From Collinsella ihumii (GTDB lineage: Bacteria; Actinomycetota; Coriobacteriia; Coriobacteriales; Coriobacteriaceae), in NCBI RefSeq assembly GCF_900046475.1, contig NZ_FCOU01000012.1, positions 336,090-400,089 on the forward strand: a stretch of DNA of 64,000 nt. Direction: 5' to 3'. The notes under the pieces are model-generated. The model did not search any database. It was given only the letters and a program-made list of their open reading frames with translations, and had not been told where the DNA came from. How positions within the stretch are numbered: position 1 is the stretch's first letter; every line of letters starts with the position of its first letter. Made by a program: the position numbers and the translations under genes. Of the stretch, positions 34,238 to 42,888 are shown piece by piece.

Positions 34238-34255
34238 CCGTTAACGGACGGTTCG
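34238..34255. promoter_or_regulatory. Palindrome AACCGT-N6-ACGGTT upstream of peptide-binding protein
   Basis: AACCGTTAACGGACGGTT lies just upstream of the probable -35 of the lipoprotein gene and is itself enclosed by a wider repeat (CCAGCACT at ~34222, AGTGCTGG at ~34273). It is a candidate operator; the regulator is unknown. Confidence 0.4.
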
Positions 34256-34259
34256 ACGC

Positions 34260-34288
34260 TTTACTTAACCAGAGTGCTGGTTTATACC
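34260..34288 (+). promoter_or_regulatory. Candidate promoter for the peptide-binding lipoprotein
   Basis: TTTACT at 34260-34265, a 17-base spacer, and TATACC at 34283-34288, about 40 bases before the start codon. AGGAGG-type SD sequences follow at 34299 and 34314. Confidence 0.5.
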
Positions 34289-34327
34289 ATTATCCACGGA
34301 GGATGAGATATCTAGGAGGTACGGAAG

Positions 34328-36022
34328 ATGGCAAGCGAATCGAATCGTATGCCCATGATGGGCCGCAGGCAGTTTATCGGCAGTGCCCTTGCGGTGAGCG
34401 CCCTGACCGCGCTTGCCGGATGCAGCGGCGGCACCGGGTCCACGAGCGGGTCTGCGCCGACCGGCGATACGGGCAGCGCCTCGTCGGGCGACAACGTCAT
34501 GAGCATCTACACGAGCGAGCCTGCGTTCATCGATCCGTACAACGCAAAGGAAGTCCAGGGCACCATGGTCGTGCTCGCGTGCTTCGACACGCTCGTCTCC
34601 TGGGACTGGGACACCAACACCGCGGTGCCCCTGGCCGCAGCCGAGCTTCCGTCGCTTTCGGATGACAAGCTCACCTACACGTTCAAGCTGCGCGAGGGCA
34701 TGACCTTCCACAACGGCGATCCCGTCGACGCCGCCTCGTTCAAGCGCGCGTGGGAGCGCCTGGCCGACCCCACGATGTCCACGCCGTCCGATATCGGTTA
34801 CCACCTGCAGCCGGTCGCGGGCTATCAGGGCATGGTCGACGGCAACGCGACCGAGATGAGCGGCCTTGCCTGCCCCGACGACCTCACCTTCGAGGTGACG
34901 CTCACCGCACCCATGGCCGACTTCCTGGCCGTCTGCTGCCACCCGGGCCTCTCGCCCGTGCCGCAGGCCGCTATCGACGACCCGGCGACCTTCCTCGAGC
35001 AGCCGATTGGCAACGGCCCGTTCATGCTCGACGAGCCCTGGCAGCACAACCAGTACATCTCCTGCTCCCGCTTCGAGGGCTACTACGGCGATGCGCCCAA
35101 GCTCGACGGCGTGTACTTCGCCATCCACAGCCAGCCCGACACGGCGTTCAACGAGTTCGAAGCCGGCTCGCTCGATTTCGCCCAGATTCCGTCCGGCCGC
35201 ATTCAGCAGACGATCGACGCTTACGGTCAATCGGATGACGGCTACACGGTCGAGCCGGGCAAGCAGGTGCTCGTGGGCAGCCAGGTCTCCACGTACTTCA
35301 TCGCCCTCAACACGCAGGACGATCTGCTTTCCAACGTGGACCTGCGCCGCGCCGTGTCGCTCGCGATCAACCGCCAGAACATCGTCGACACGCTGTTCGA
35401 GGGGACGCGCGAGGTGGCCGACACCATCTTCCCGCGCGCCATCGACTCCGACGACGAGAACATCTGGCAGTACTGCACCTACGATCCCGAGCAGGCCGCC
35501 CAGCTGCTCGACGCGGCCGGCTACCCGGCGGCCGACGACGGCAGCCGCGGGCTCACGCTCACGCTGAGCTACGACAGCGGGCGCGGCCACGAGGACATCA
35601 TGAGCTCCATCCAGGCGGACCTCGAGGCCGTGGGCATCACGGTCACCCAGGACACGGCCGAGTGGGCGGTGCACCTCACCAAGATGAGCGAGGGCTCGTT
35701 CCAGATGGCGCGCAGCGGTTGGACGGCGGACTATCCGACCATGGACAACTTCCTGTACCCCAACTTCTACAGCACCGCGGCCGACAACTACCCGCACTAC
35801 AACAACCCCGAGGTCGACGCGGCGATCGATGCCGCGCGCCAGATCGAGGACGAGGACGAGCGCAAGGCCGCCTATCGCAAGGTCTGCCATATGATCGGCG
35901 AGGACATGCCGCTCGTGCCGATCATGTACTACGCGCATAACTACGTGGGCTCCGAGCGCGTCCAGTCGTTCTACTACGACGCGCAGCAGCATCCCGACTT
36001 CAGGACTGCCGAGCTGGCGTAA
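34328..36022 (+). CDS. Peptide/nickel-type ABC substrate-binding lipoprotein (SBP_bac_5)
   Basis: 564 residues. The signal has a twin-arginine-like motif and a lipobox: GRRQFIGSALAVSALTALAGC (Cys ~32), so it may be exported folded by Tat and then lipidated. A Gly/Ser/Thr spacer follows. The family signature is visible: KLTYTFKLREGMTFHNGDPV (~120-140), DLRRAVSLAINRQNIV (~338), and the late GWTADYPTMDNFLYP. Such proteins bind oligopeptides for DppBCDF/OppBCDF-type importers. No permease or ATPase gene is adjacent, so it is either an orphan binding protein or uses a transporter elsewhere. Confidence 0.93.
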   Translation: MASESNRMPMMGRRQFIGSALAVSALTALAGCSGGTGSTSGSAPTGDTGSASSGDNVMSIYTSEPAFIDPYNAKEVQGTMVVLACFDTLVSWDWDTNTAVPLAAAELPSLSDDKLTYTFKLREGMTFHNGDPVDAASFKRAWERLADPTMSTPSDIGYHLQPVAGYQGMVDGNATEMSGLACPDDLTFEVTLTAPMADFLAVCCHPGLSPVPQAAIDDPATFLEQPIGNGPFMLDEPWQHNQYISCSRFEGYYGDAPKLDGVYFAIHSQPDTAFNEFEAGSLDFAQIPSGRIQQTIDAYGQSDDGYTVEPGKQVLVGSQVSTYFIALNTQDDLLSNVDLRRAVSLAINRQNIVDTLFEGTREVADTIFPRAIDSDDENIWQYCTYDPEQAAQLLDAAGYPAADDGSRGLTLTLSYDSGRGHEDIMSSIQADLEAVGITVTQDTAEWAVHLTKMSEGSFQMARSGWTADYPTMDNFLYPNFYSTAADNYPHYNNPEVDAAIDAARQIEDEDERKAAYRKVCHMIGEDMPLVPIMYYAHNYVGSERVQSFYYDAQQHPDFRTAELA

Positions 36023-36096
36023 GCGATTCGCCTTTCTCGTGCCGTCCCGCGATCCCGCCATCCTCCTTGTATCGTTGCGGACGGCGTCATGAACCT

Positions 36097-36131
36097 GCCC
36101 CTGGCCACCTTTCTCCAACGGCCAGGGGCAT
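36097..36131. terminator. Hairpin between convergent genes
   Basis: TGCCCCTGGCC/GGCCAGGGGCA 11-bp stem around a 13-base loop, between the lipoprotein gene and the convergent amylosucrase gene. There is no clear T tract on either strand, so termination is likely but not certain. Confidence 0.5.
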
Positions 36132-36180
36132 CGCTGTATCGAGCGGTCGGGCTCCTCCCCGATGGCGGGTATCGGAAAAA

Positions 36181-36247
36181 CGGGGGACGGGTGCCATGGG
36201 CCTGCCGTTTGCCAGGGAGGCGGCAGGCCCATGGCACCCGTCCCGAT
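36181..36247. repeat. GGGGACGGGTGCCATGGG palindrome
   Basis: Arms GGGACGGGTGCCATGGGCCT and its complement, with inner GCCG..CGGC pairing and a short loop. It belongs to the same GGGGACGGGT group as 39678 and 60404 but with a different inner arm. It sits just past the amylosucrase stop. Confidence 0.85.
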
Positions 36248-36263
36248 TTGCTCGGCGGTCAGC

Positions 36264-38514
36264 CTACTTGAGCATCCAGATGAAGCTCCAGCTCGGCATG
36301 TCGACGGTGGCGACCTCGGCGGTCGTGCCGCTCATCAGGTCGGTGTAGGTCGCCGTCTCCGGCATCCAGACCGTCTTCGCGTCGTCGCTGAAGTTGAAGA
36401 CCGCGTGCAGCTCGCGCCCGCCGGCGCGGCGCACGATCCACAGGATCGAGGTGTCGCTGTAGTCCTTGGTGCAGACCTCTGCCTCGGCGCCGAAGATCGC
36501 CTCGGTGCGGCGGATGTCCTCGAGCTGCGCGAGCGCGCTGAAGATGCGCTGCTGGATCGTGCCGGGCTTCTCGATGTTTTCCGTCAGCTCCCAGTCGAAC
36601 GCGCCGCGGTGGATGTAGCGGGAGTCGGCGGCCTTCTCGGGATCCTCTTTGTAGGAGTAGTCGTTCACCTGGCCGATCTCGTCACCGCTGTAGATGATGG
36701 GCAGGCCGGACTGGGTGAACATGTAGGCGTGCAGCATGATGTCCTTGCGGATGGCCACGTCCATGGCCGCCTCGTCGCCCTCGAAGCCCGCCGCCTCGAT
36801 GCCGCACATGGACGCGGTGGTGCCGCAGAAGCGCGCGTCGCCCGTCACGGGGTCGGCGTTGTACAGCTCGCCGCGCGAGACGCTGCCGGGCGCGACGCCG
36901 CAGAAGTAGTCGTTCAGGAACTGCTTGTGCGGCACCTCGGCCATGCCCCATGCGGACAGTGTGCCGTAGTCGAGGCCCCAGCCGATATCGTCATGGCAGC
37001 GCAGGTAGTTCAGGAACGTGTACTCGCGCGGCAACCCGAAGACGGCGTCGAGCTGGGAGCGCAGCAGGCGCGTGTCGCGGCAGGCCACGGTGTTCCAGGT
37101 CGTCGCCATGGTGGTGACGTTGTAGAGCATGTGGCATTCGGGCTTCTCGACCGTGCCGAAATATGGCACGACCTCGACCGGCGCCATGACGACCTCTCCC
37201 AAAAGCACGATGCCCGGGCAGACGATCTCGCCGATCATGCGCATCATGCGCACGATGGTGTGGACCTGCTTGAGGTTGCGGCAGTTGGTGCCGAGCTGCT
37301 TCCAAATGTAGGGCACCGCGTCGATGCGGATGATGTCCATGCCCTGGTTCGCCAGGAACAGGAAGTTGTACATCATCTCGTTGAACACGCGCGGGTTGCG
37401 GTAGTTGAGGTCCCACTGGTAGGGGTAGAACTGCGTCATGACGCACTGGTCGAGCTCGGGCAGGTAGGTGAAGTGGCCGGGCGCGGTGGTGGGGAAGACC
37501 TGCGGGACGTCGCGGGTGTAGCGGTCGATGATGCCCTGGTCCTTCACGAAGAAGTAGCGGCTCATGTACTCGCCCTCGCCGGCGCGGGCGCGGCGGGCCC
37601 ACTCGTGGTCCTCGGAGGTGTGGTTCATGACGAAGTCCATGCACAGGCTGATGCCGCGCGCATGGCATTCGTCGGCGAGGTGGGCGAGGTCGTCCATGGT
37701 GCCGAGCTCGGGCTTCACGCGGCGGAAGTCGGAGACCGCGTATCCTCCGTCGGAGCGGCTCTTGTCCGCCGGCGTGTCGAGGAACGGCATCAGGTGGAGG
37801 TAGTTGACGTTGCACTGCTGGACGTAGTCGAGCTTCTCCTCGACGCCCTTGATGGTGCCGGCGAAGTTGTCGATGTACATCTGCATGCCGAGCATGTCGC
37901 TCGCGCGATACCAGGCGCCGGCGGTCTCGCGCTGGGCGTCGAGCTCCTTGAGCTTGGCGCTGCGCTCGTCGAAGAAGCGCTTCATCTGGTCGCAGAGCTC
38001 GGCGAACATGTCGCCGTTGTCGTAGAGCTCCATGTAGAGCCAGCGCAGCTCGTCGTGATGGCGGGCGAGGCGCTCGGCGAAGATTTTGTCCGCGGCCTCC
38101 TTCTGGGCCTTGGTCATGCGGGCGCTTGCAGGCTTTGCGGCTGCGGGGGACGCGGTCTTGGGCGCGGCCTTCTTCGCGGCGGCCTTCGGCTTGGGTGCGG
38201 CCTTGGCCTTGGGGGCCGCGGCGGTCGGCTTCTTGGCCGTCGATGTCGCGGAGCCGGCCCGTGCCGCCGTCTTCCTGGTCGCGGCGGTCTTCGTGCCGGC
38301 CGCCTTGGACGTCGCCTTCTTCGCGGCCGACGGCTCCTTGCCCGCGGCGCTCGCGGAGCCGGACGCGGGGTCGTCGGTTAGGATGGGGTCGGAGGGGAGC
38401 TGTCTCTTATACTCATCTAGATGTGTATAAGGGACAGGGCTTGGCCTTCGGGGCTGCGGGGGTGTCGGTTACGACGGTTTCCTGCGATGCGGCAGGTTGA
38501 GGAGTCTCTGCCAT
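36264..38514 (-). CDS. Amylosucrase-like GH13 enzyme with Ala/Lys/Pro-rich N terminus (5' part broken)
   Basis: The catalytic part (617 residues from Met at 38117) is a full GH13: an N-terminal helical domain (HHDELRWLYMELYDN), region I CMDFVMNHTS, nucleophile in GMDIIRIDAVPY, acid/base in IVLLGEVVM, region IV LRCHDD, and a C-terminal beta domain. It resembles amylosucrases (GH13_4), which make alpha-glucan from sucrose or cleave it. The true start is probably the ATG at 38514 (SD GAAAGGAAC), giving MAETPQPAASQETVVTDTPA. The frame then meets adapter sequence at 38400-38437. Downstream the open frame reads an Ala/Lys/Pro-rich stretch (KAKAAPKPKAAAKKAAPK) of ~95 residues up to Met 38117. The two parts are out of frame as assembled. 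Confidence 0.85.
38400..38437. other. Nextera mosaic-end junction, two mismatches (artefact)
   Basis: CTGTCTCTTATACTCATCT followed by AGATGTGTATAAGGGACAG. It matches the exact junction at 63947 except at two bases. It interrupts the N-terminal coding part of the amylosucrase-like gene and shifts the frame. Confidence 0.93.
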
Positions 38515-38750
38515 GTGACGTGTTCCTTTCGCGGCGAAGCATGGGAAAATGAACGGGACAATTGTATGCTCTCGCGCGTCACCCGCATGCCGGACCGATG
38601 CAAATTAGCCCGATGAGCTGCAAGGATGTATATTTTCAACGGCATCCAGCAGGCATGAGGGAACATTATGTGTAATCGGTTTCACATATGGGCGAACCGT
38701 ATCCGGCAGGACGGCGGGACGGGATGCGGCGAGGCGGAAAGGGGTTTCGC

Positions 38751-39665
38751 ATGGCTATCGAGAAGGTCGCAATCGTCGGCAGGGGAGCGGTCGGGCTTCT
38801 GCACGGCACGGTCATCGCCGAGCATCTCGGCTGCGACGCCGTCGAGTTCGTGATGGATGACGAGCGCTTTGCGCGCAAGGGCGCCGATGCCGTCATGGTC
38901 AACGGGTCGCCCTGCCCGATCCGGACGATCCCGGCGAGCGCGGCGGTGCCGGTCGACCTGGTCATCCTGGCCGTCAAGGGGCCGGGGCTCGTGGGCGCCC
39001 TCGACACCATGGAGCTGCTGGTGGGCCCCGACACCAAGATCATGTCGCTGCTCAACGGCGTGATGAGCGAGGAGCGCGTGGCGGAGCGCTACGGCTGGCA
39101 GCGGACCGTGATCTCCATCACGCAGGGGATGGACGCCGTGTTCATCGGGGGAGAGCTCACGTTCTCGCATCCGGGCGAGATCCGCTTCGGCGCCGCCCCG
39201 GGCACCGAGCCGGGCGTGGTCGAGGACATCGACGGGTTCTTGGACCGCGCGGGCATCGTGCACGCGGTCGAGGAGGACATCCGCCACCGGATCTGGACGA
39301 AGCTCATGCTCAACGTGGGCGTGAACCAGACCTGCATGGTGTACGGCGGGACCTATGGCTCGGTGTGCGATGAGGACGGCGAGCAGTACCGCAGCCTGGT
39401 CGCCGCCATGCGCGAGGCGCGCGTCGTGGCGCGTGCCGAGGGCGTCGCGGTGACGGAGGACGACCTGACCCAGATGGTCGAACTGCTCCGGACCCTCGAT
39501 CCGGAAGGCATGCCCTCCATGGCGCAGGACCGCATCAACAGGAAGCCGACGGAGGTCGAGGAGTTCTCGGGCACGATCATCCGCCTAGCCGAGCGCCACG
39601 GCGTGCTCGTGCCGCAGAACCGGTGGCTGTACGCCCAGATTCGCGCCATCGAGGCCGCCTGGTAG
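38751..39665 (+). CDS. Ketopantoate reductase family protein (ApbA/PanE)
   Basis: 304 residues. The N-terminal Rossmann motif is VAIVGRGAVGLLHG (~residues 6-19). LVILAVKGPGL and the LNGVMSEE loop follow, then the C-terminal helical domain with the catalytic-type Lys in RIWTKLMLNVGVNQ and the late RKPTEVEEFSGTIIRL. By family it reduces 2-dehydropantoate to pantoate with NADPH for coenzyme A synthesis. Several paralogues of other specificity exist, and no other pan gene is near, so panE is not assigned. The ATG at 38751 has GGAAAGGGG upstream; it is divergent from the amylosucrase gene. Confidence 0.88.
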   Translation: MAIEKVAIVGRGAVGLLHGTVIAEHLGCDAVEFVMDDERFARKGADAVMVNGSPCPIRTIPASAAVPVDLVILAVKGPGLVGALDTMELLVGPDTKIMSLLNGVMSEERVAERYGWQRTVISITQGMDAVFIGGELTFSHPGEIRFGAAPGTEPGVVEDIDGFLDRAGIVHAVEEDIRHRIWTKLMLNVGVNQTCMVYGGTYGSVCDEDGEQYRSLVAAMREARVVARAEGVAVTEDDLTQMVELLRTLDPEGMPSMAQDRINRKPTEVEEFSGTIIRLAERHGVLVPQNRWLYAQIRAIEAAW

Positions 39666-39677
39666 ACTCGGTCGGCT

Positions 39678-39777
39678 GCAGGAGGGGGTTCGTTGGGGAC
39701 GGGTTCATTTCAACCCATGGCGGCGCTCCGCGCGCCGCCATGGGTTGAAATGAACCCGTCCCCAACGAACCCCCTGC
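39678..39777. repeat. GGGGACGGGTTCATTTCAACCC palindrome, ~48-base arms
   Basis: Almost perfect palindrome around a 5-base loop at CGGCGC-TCCGC-GCGCCG. Arms read GGTTCGTTGGGGACGGG, then TTCATTTCAACCCATGG. It fills the gap between the convergent reductase and transglutaminase genes and may serve as their terminator. Related copies are at 60404 and, as a half, at 63230. Confidence 0.9.
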
Positions 39778-39781
39778 CGGC

Positions 39782-40582
39782 TCACACCCGCATGCTCTGG
39801 TCGCGCACCGAGATGAAGAGCTCCTGGCGCTGGTCGGCGCCCCCGCGGAACACGCCGGCCTCGATGGGGCAGTCGGAGAAGTCGCGCCCGTGCGCGAGCT
39901 CGATATAGTCGTCGTCGACGTCGCGGTCGTTGGTGGGGTCGATGCCGCGCCAGCGGGACCCGTCGTGCACCTCCACCCAGGCGTGCGTGGCCCCGTCGCC
40001 CACGATGAGGCCGTTGACGTAGCGGGCCGCCGCGCCCAGCGACCGCAGCGCAGCGATTAGGATGTGCGCGTAGTCCTGGCAGACCCCTCGACGCTGGGCG
40101 AACGCCTCGGAGGCGCTGGTGGTGGTGAACGTCGACCCCGGTTCGTAGGACATGGCAGCATGCAGCGCGCCCGAGATGCGCCGCACGCAGCCCCACAGGT
40201 CGCCCGCCACATCCGCTGAGTCCCGCCCGGCCGCGTCGCGCGCGAAGGCCGCGATGCCCTCGTCGCAGGCGGCGAGGGCGGACGGCCGCCGGTACATGGG
40301 GTGCGCGTGCTCGCAGGGCTGGTCGGCGCGGTCGACCAGTACCCGGCCGGCGGACAGAAACGAGAACTCGTCGTGCTCCGCCGCGATCCTCCCGGCGAGC
40401 ACGGCGTTTCCGAACCCGTCGGTAAGCTCGAGCAGCCGCGTGTCGGGTGTCACCACGGTCTGGGTGCTCAAGACCGTCTGGCCGCCCGCGCTTTTCGGGC
40501 GGCACCGCAGCAGGAAGTCGTGCTCGCGCACGGGCTCGCTCAGATGGAGGGCGGTCTCGAACGAATAGCTGAGGATGCGCAT
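39782..40582 (-). CDS. Transglutaminase-like cysteine protease-fold protein
   Basis: 266 residues. The N-terminal half is the beta-domain found in bacterial transglutaminase-like proteins (ILSYSFETALHLSEPVREHD). The catalytic triad is in RRGVCQDYAHILIA (Cys), ATHAWVEVHDG (His) and GIDPTND (Asp). The start is the ATG at 40582 with GGGGTGAGG; a GTG at 40591 is the alternative. It ends a three-gene operon with the alpha-E and circularly permuted ATP-grasp genes, a known conserved association. In it, the ATP-grasp is thought to form amide bonds and the transglutaminase to hydrolyse or transfer them. The product is unknown. Confidence 0.9.
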   Translation of the reverse strand: MRILSYSFETALHLSEPVREHDFLLRCRPKSAGGQTVLSTQTVVTPDTRLLELTDGFGNAVLAGRIAAEHDEFSFLSAGRVLVDRADQPCEHAHPMYRRPSALAACDEGIAAFARDAAGRDSADVAGDLWGCVRRISGALHAAMSYEPGSTFTTTSASEAFAQRRGVCQDYAHILIAALRSLGAAARYVNGLIVGDGATHAWVEVHDGSRWRGIDPTNDRDVDDDYIELAHGRDFSDCPIEAGVFRGGADQRQELFISVRDQSMRV

Positions 40583-40597
40583 ACGCCTCACCCCGTC

Positions 40598-41296
40598 CTA
40601 TGCGAAGATGCCGTTCGCGCACGCGATCATGCGCTCGAGGCCCTTGTCATCGACATTCTGGGGAAACGCCGGGTCGAAGGTCTGCGCCGCCAGCTCCTTG
40701 ACCGCCTGGCGGCTGTAGGAGGCCCCGGTGCGGTCCAGCCTGCTGGCCAGGCGGTCGACCTCGTGCGGAATGCCGTCCAGCCGGTAGCGCAGGCGCGCGC
40801 ACAGGTCGATGCGCTCTACGGTCATGCCGCATTTCACCAGGCAGCGCGCCGCGTCGTCCACCACGAAGTCGTCGATGCACCCCTTGAAGGCCATGATGTT
40901 GTCCTGGACCAGCTGCAGGTCGAGCAGGGGGCTGTCCGACGCGCTCGAGGCCTCCAGCGCGTTGACCGCCATCTGGATGTAGCCGAGGCTCTCGGTTCCC
41001 AGCGCGTCGCGGCAGGCGATGGCGTTGTCGTAGGCGGCGTCCATGGAGCGCGCCACCGACGAGGGGTTGTCGCGGTTGAACAGGCACCGCTGGAAGAACT
41101 CCAGCGGCGTCTCGGTCTCGCAGTTGAATCCCAGATCGACGAGCTGCCCTTTCCAGTCCCCGTCGATATCGTCGAGCGCCCGGTCCGCGACGCGGTCGTA
41201 GGCGGTCAGGATGAATCGCTGCGTGGTGAAGGCGCGTTCCAGGTAGCGCCCCAGCCACAGCAGGTGGTCTATGCGGTTCAGCGAGAGAGTACCCAT
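40598..41296 (-). CDS. Alpha-E domain protein
   Basis: 232 residues, all-helical. It opens with MGTLSLNRIDHLLWLGRYLE, the family hallmark, and has TTQRFILTAYDRVAD and the Arg/Asp-rich GMTVERIDLCARLRYRL helix. Alpha-E proteins are always next to, or fused with, a circularly permuted ATP-grasp and often a transglutaminase; their own chemistry is not known. It overlaps the ATP-grasp gene by 19 bases and is followed after 15 bases by the transglutaminase gene. Confidence 0.92.
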   Translation of the reverse strand: MGTLSLNRIDHLLWLGRYLERAFTTQRFILTAYDRVADRALDDIDGDWKGQLVDLGFNCETETPLEFFQRCLFNRDNPSSVARSMDAAYDNAIACRDALGTESLGYIQMAVNALEASSASDSPLLDLQLVQDNIMAFKGCIDDFVVDDAARCLVKCGMTVERIDLCARLRYRLDGIPHEVDRLASRLDRTGASYSRQAVKELAAQTFDPAFPQNVDDKGLERMIACANGIFA

Positions 41297-42630
41297 GTGT
41301 CCTTGAAGCCTCCTCCTTGGCTTGAGTTGACGATGACCGAGCCCTCCTGCCGCGCGTAGCGCGTGAGGCCGCTGGCCCAGACGGTGGTGGTGGGGCCGCT
41401 CAGCACGAAGGCGCGCAGGTCCGCCTTGCGGGGCACGACCTCGCCGCCGATGTAGGTGGGCAGGCAGGTGAAGTCGACCACCTCCTGCGCGATGAAGCGG
41501 CGCGGCTCTGAGCGGATGGCGCGCTTCATCGCCTCGAGCCCGTCGGCATCCAGGGTGGATCCGAAGACGACCCCGTAGCCTCCCGCCTCGGCGACGTCCT
41601 TGATGACGAGCGAGTCCGCATGGTCCAGCACGTAGGCCATGTCGTCGGGATAGAACGGCAGGTAGGTGGGAGCGTTTTGCAGGATGGGCCGCTCGCCCAG
41701 GTAATACTCGACCATCTTGGGGACGAAGTAGTACAGGCCCTTGTCGTCGGCCGCGCCGTTGCCCGGGGCGTTGACGATCGCCACGGACCCTGCGCGGTAG
41801 GCCGCCATGAGGTTGGGGACGCCGATGAGGCTGTCGGGGCGGAAGCACAGCGGGTCCAGGAACTCGTCGGACAGACGGCGGTACACGGCACCCACCCGGC
41901 GCATCGCCGCGGCGTCGCGGTAGTACAGCCTGCCGTCCTCGCAGAACAGCTCGTCGGGGGTCGCCAGCAGCGCATCGGCCTGCTCGGCCAGGTAGGCGTG
42001 CTCGAAGTACGCGGCGTTGTAGCGTCCCGGGGTCAGCACCACGTTGATGCCGCCGCGGTTCACGTGGTCCATGACCTCCTTCAGCCTGCGCCCGTAATCG
42101 CGGTTGTCCACCACGGGCACGCGCCGGAACGTGGTGTCGTCGCAGCGGCGGCACAGGCTGCGGGCGATGAGCGGGTAGGAGGCGCCCGACGGGATGCGCA
42201 GGTTGTCCTCGAGCACGTACCAGCTGCCGTCGGTTCCCTCCACCAGATCGATGCCCGAGATGTGGCTGTAGATGCCGCACGGGGGCGTCACGCCCTCGCA
42301 TTGGGGGAGGTATCCCGAGCTCGCGAACGCGAAGTCCTCGGGCACCACGCCCTCGCGCACGATCTCCTTTGCGCCGTAGATGTCGCGCAGGTACGCGTTC
42401 AGGGCGTCCACGCGCTGGGCGAGGCCGCGCTCGAGCGTGGCCCAGGTGCGCGCGTCGATGATGCGCGGGATCGCGTCGAAGGGGAAGAGCCGCTCGTTGA
42501 AGGTCCCGTCTTTATAGATGCCGAACTTCACGCCGTAGCGCGCGAGCTGCTGGTTGATCTTGGGCGTGTGGGGGACGAGCCCGGTGTAGGGGGCGACGTC
42601 CGTGCGGCCGGCGGGGTCGTGTGCATCCAT
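41278..42630 (-). CDS. Circularly permuted ATP-grasp amidoligase
   Basis: 450 residues. Motifs of the family: YGVKFGIYKDG, PFDAIPRIIDARTW near the N terminus, WYVLEDNLRIPSGASYPLIA (metal/ATP site), RVPVVDNRDYG, and the late NSSQGGGFKDTWVLSR. Family members join peptides or amino acids by amide bonds using ATP. The ATG at 42630 has GAAGAGGAC upstream. It is the first gene of the ATP-grasp/alpha-E/transglutaminase operon. The peptide substrate cannot be inferred from the sequence. Confidence 0.92.
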   Translation of the reverse strand: MDAHDPAGRTDVAPYTGLVPHTPKINQQLARYGVKFGIYKDGTFNERLFPFDAIPRIIDARTWATLERGLAQRVDALNAYLRDIYGAKEIVREGVVPEDFAFASSGYLPQCEGVTPPCGIYSHISGIDLVEGTDGSWYVLEDNLRIPSGASYPLIARSLCRRCDDTTFRRVPVVDNRDYGRRLKEVMDHVNRGGINVVLTPGRYNAAYFEHAYLAEQADALLATPDELFCEDGRLYYRDAAAMRRVGAVYRRLSDEFLDPLCFRPDSLIGVPNLMAAYRAGSVAIVNAPGNGAADDKGLYYFVPKMVEYYLGERPILQNAPTYLPFYPDDMAYVLDHADSLVIKDVAEAGGYGVVFGSTLDADGLEAMKRAIRSEPRRFIAQEVVDFTCLPTYIGGEVVPRKADLRAFVLSGPTTTVWASGLTRYARQEGSVIVNSSQGGGFKDTWVLSR

Positions 42631-42780
42631 GGGGTCCTCTTCCGTAGCAAACCTGTCGAGCGGTCCGTCCGCTCGATTCCGAGTATCGGTGTCGTTTATT
42701 TCCGGAAGAAGAACACGGCTGAGGTGGTCCAACGCGTTGCGATTCTGTTGCCATTCGGAAAACTGCGGGCCGGTGCGGGT

Positions 42781-42878
42781 GCAAATTCGGGGACGTACCT
42801 TCCGCGTGCATTTCTGCAAATTCGGGGACGTACCTTCCGCGTGCACTTATGCAAATCGGGGACACCCCTTCGGCGTGC
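42781..42878. repeat. Three tandem direct GGGGACGTACC units
   Basis: Units of ~35 bases starting at 42781, 42816 and 42851. The first two begin GCAAATTCGGGGACGTACC and end CCGCGTGCA; the third (GCAAATCGGGGACACCCC) is diverged. Here the arms of the palindrome at 11147 are arranged head to tail. They lie upstream of the ATP-grasp operon and after the CDF gene stop. Confidence 0.88.
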
Positions 42879-42888
42879 CGTCGCCCCG

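Noticed and set aside
38669..38686. CRP-like palindrome TGTGTAATCGGTTTCACA between amylosucrase and reductase genes
   Set aside because: It resembles a CRP site, but the class is not known to use it and symmetry is poor in the centre; could be chance.
42781..42878. Possible CRISPR array (three spaced repeats)
   Set aside because: Units are contiguous with only five-base gaps, match dispersed palindromes, and no cas gene is present.
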